From positions 1 through 13,996 of the forward strand of contig CALCWL010000428.1 of the NCBI GenBank assembly GCA_937906285.1: a stretch of DNA of 13,996 bases. Direction: 5' to 3'. This document shows positions 13,957 through 13,996 of this stretch, one piece after another. A program made the translations under genes and the position numbers. Origin of the DNA: an uncultured Rhodanobacter sp. Its GTDB lineage: Bacteria > Pseudomonadota > Gammaproteobacteria > Xanthomonadales > Rhodanobacteraceae. The notes beneath the pieces were generated by a model. It saw only the letters and a program-made list of their open reading frames with translations. It did not search any database and was not told the origin of the DNA. Every line of letters begins with the position of its first letter. The stretch's first letter is position 1.

Positions 13957-13996
13957 GGGGCCATAGCTCAGCTGGGAGAGCGCCTGCATGGCATGC
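13957..13996 (+). tRNA. tRNA-Ala (anticodon GGC), 5' part, cut by window edge
   Basis: The first 40 nt of a tRNA are present: acceptor strand GGGGCCA (13957-13963), D-arm GCTC...GAGC (13966-13981), anticodon stem CCTGC and loop ATGGCAT with anticodon GGC (13990-13992), then the first two bases of the 3' stem strand. The pattern is that of bacterial tRNA-Ala. GGC reads GCC and GCU codons. The rest lies outside the window. Confidence 0.95.

Noticed and set aside
1..13996. CRISPR array, insertion sequence, prophage or integration scar
   Set aside because: No spaced direct repeats, transposase or integrase genes, or composition breaks were seen. The tRNA at the right edge is incomplete, so an attachment site at its 3' end cannot be judged.

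Overview
The window is about 14 kb of high-GC, densely coding chromosomal DNA. It most likely comes from a Xanthomonadales (Lysobacterales) gammaproteobacterium, plausibly Rhodanobacteraceae. Three things point there: the order rpoE-rseA-mucD-lepA with no rseB/mucB gene, the protein sequences (a Xanthomonas-type FadJ, and a SlyX ending PPPPHY), and the GC-rich gene style. I see no phage, insertion sequence, CRISPR array or other mobile DNA. This is core genome.

Left part (1-3317, all minus strand): the envelope-stress locus. A sigma-E-type promoter (3290-3317) precedes rpoE (sigma-E). The rseA anti-sigma gene overlaps rpoE by ATGA, and mucD/degP (periplasmic protease) follows. lepA (EF4), cut by the window edge, comes next with its own extended -10 promoter. 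The logic is the standard one: sigma-E is held at the membrane by RseA and released on envelope stress, and it then transcribes its own operon, including the protease.

Middle (3369-6429, minus): a two-gene operon. It encodes a 164-aa protein that I read tentatively as a stand-alone Ycf46-type N-terminal domain, followed by an 851-aa c-di-GMP enzyme (degenerate receiver, PAS/GAF-like sensor region, AGDEF with I-site, intact EAL). A 285-bp divergent region separates it from the plus-strand fadJ-like fatty-acid oxidation gene (6715-8772).

Right part (8811-13786, minus): ugd (UDP-glucose dehydrogenase), slyX and a DUF2058 gene form one operon. Upstream lies an FkpA/Mip-type periplasmic prolyl isomerase gene with its own promoter and a strong intrinsic terminator. 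Its frame is broken by a single in-frame TAA at 11220-11222, while the rest of the FKBP domain stays open to a second TAA at 11079-11081. Next is a CPA2 cation:proton antiporter that carries a second membrane domain instead of a cytosolic RCK domain. The window ends inside a plus-strand tRNA-Ala(GGC) gene with a good promoter.

The most notable observation is the nonsense-interrupted FKBP gene. The terminator sits behind the distal stop, not the premature one. I found no convincing wholly new system. The best candidates for unexplained biology are the Ycf46-N-like/c-di-GMP pair and the antiporter's C-terminal membrane domain.
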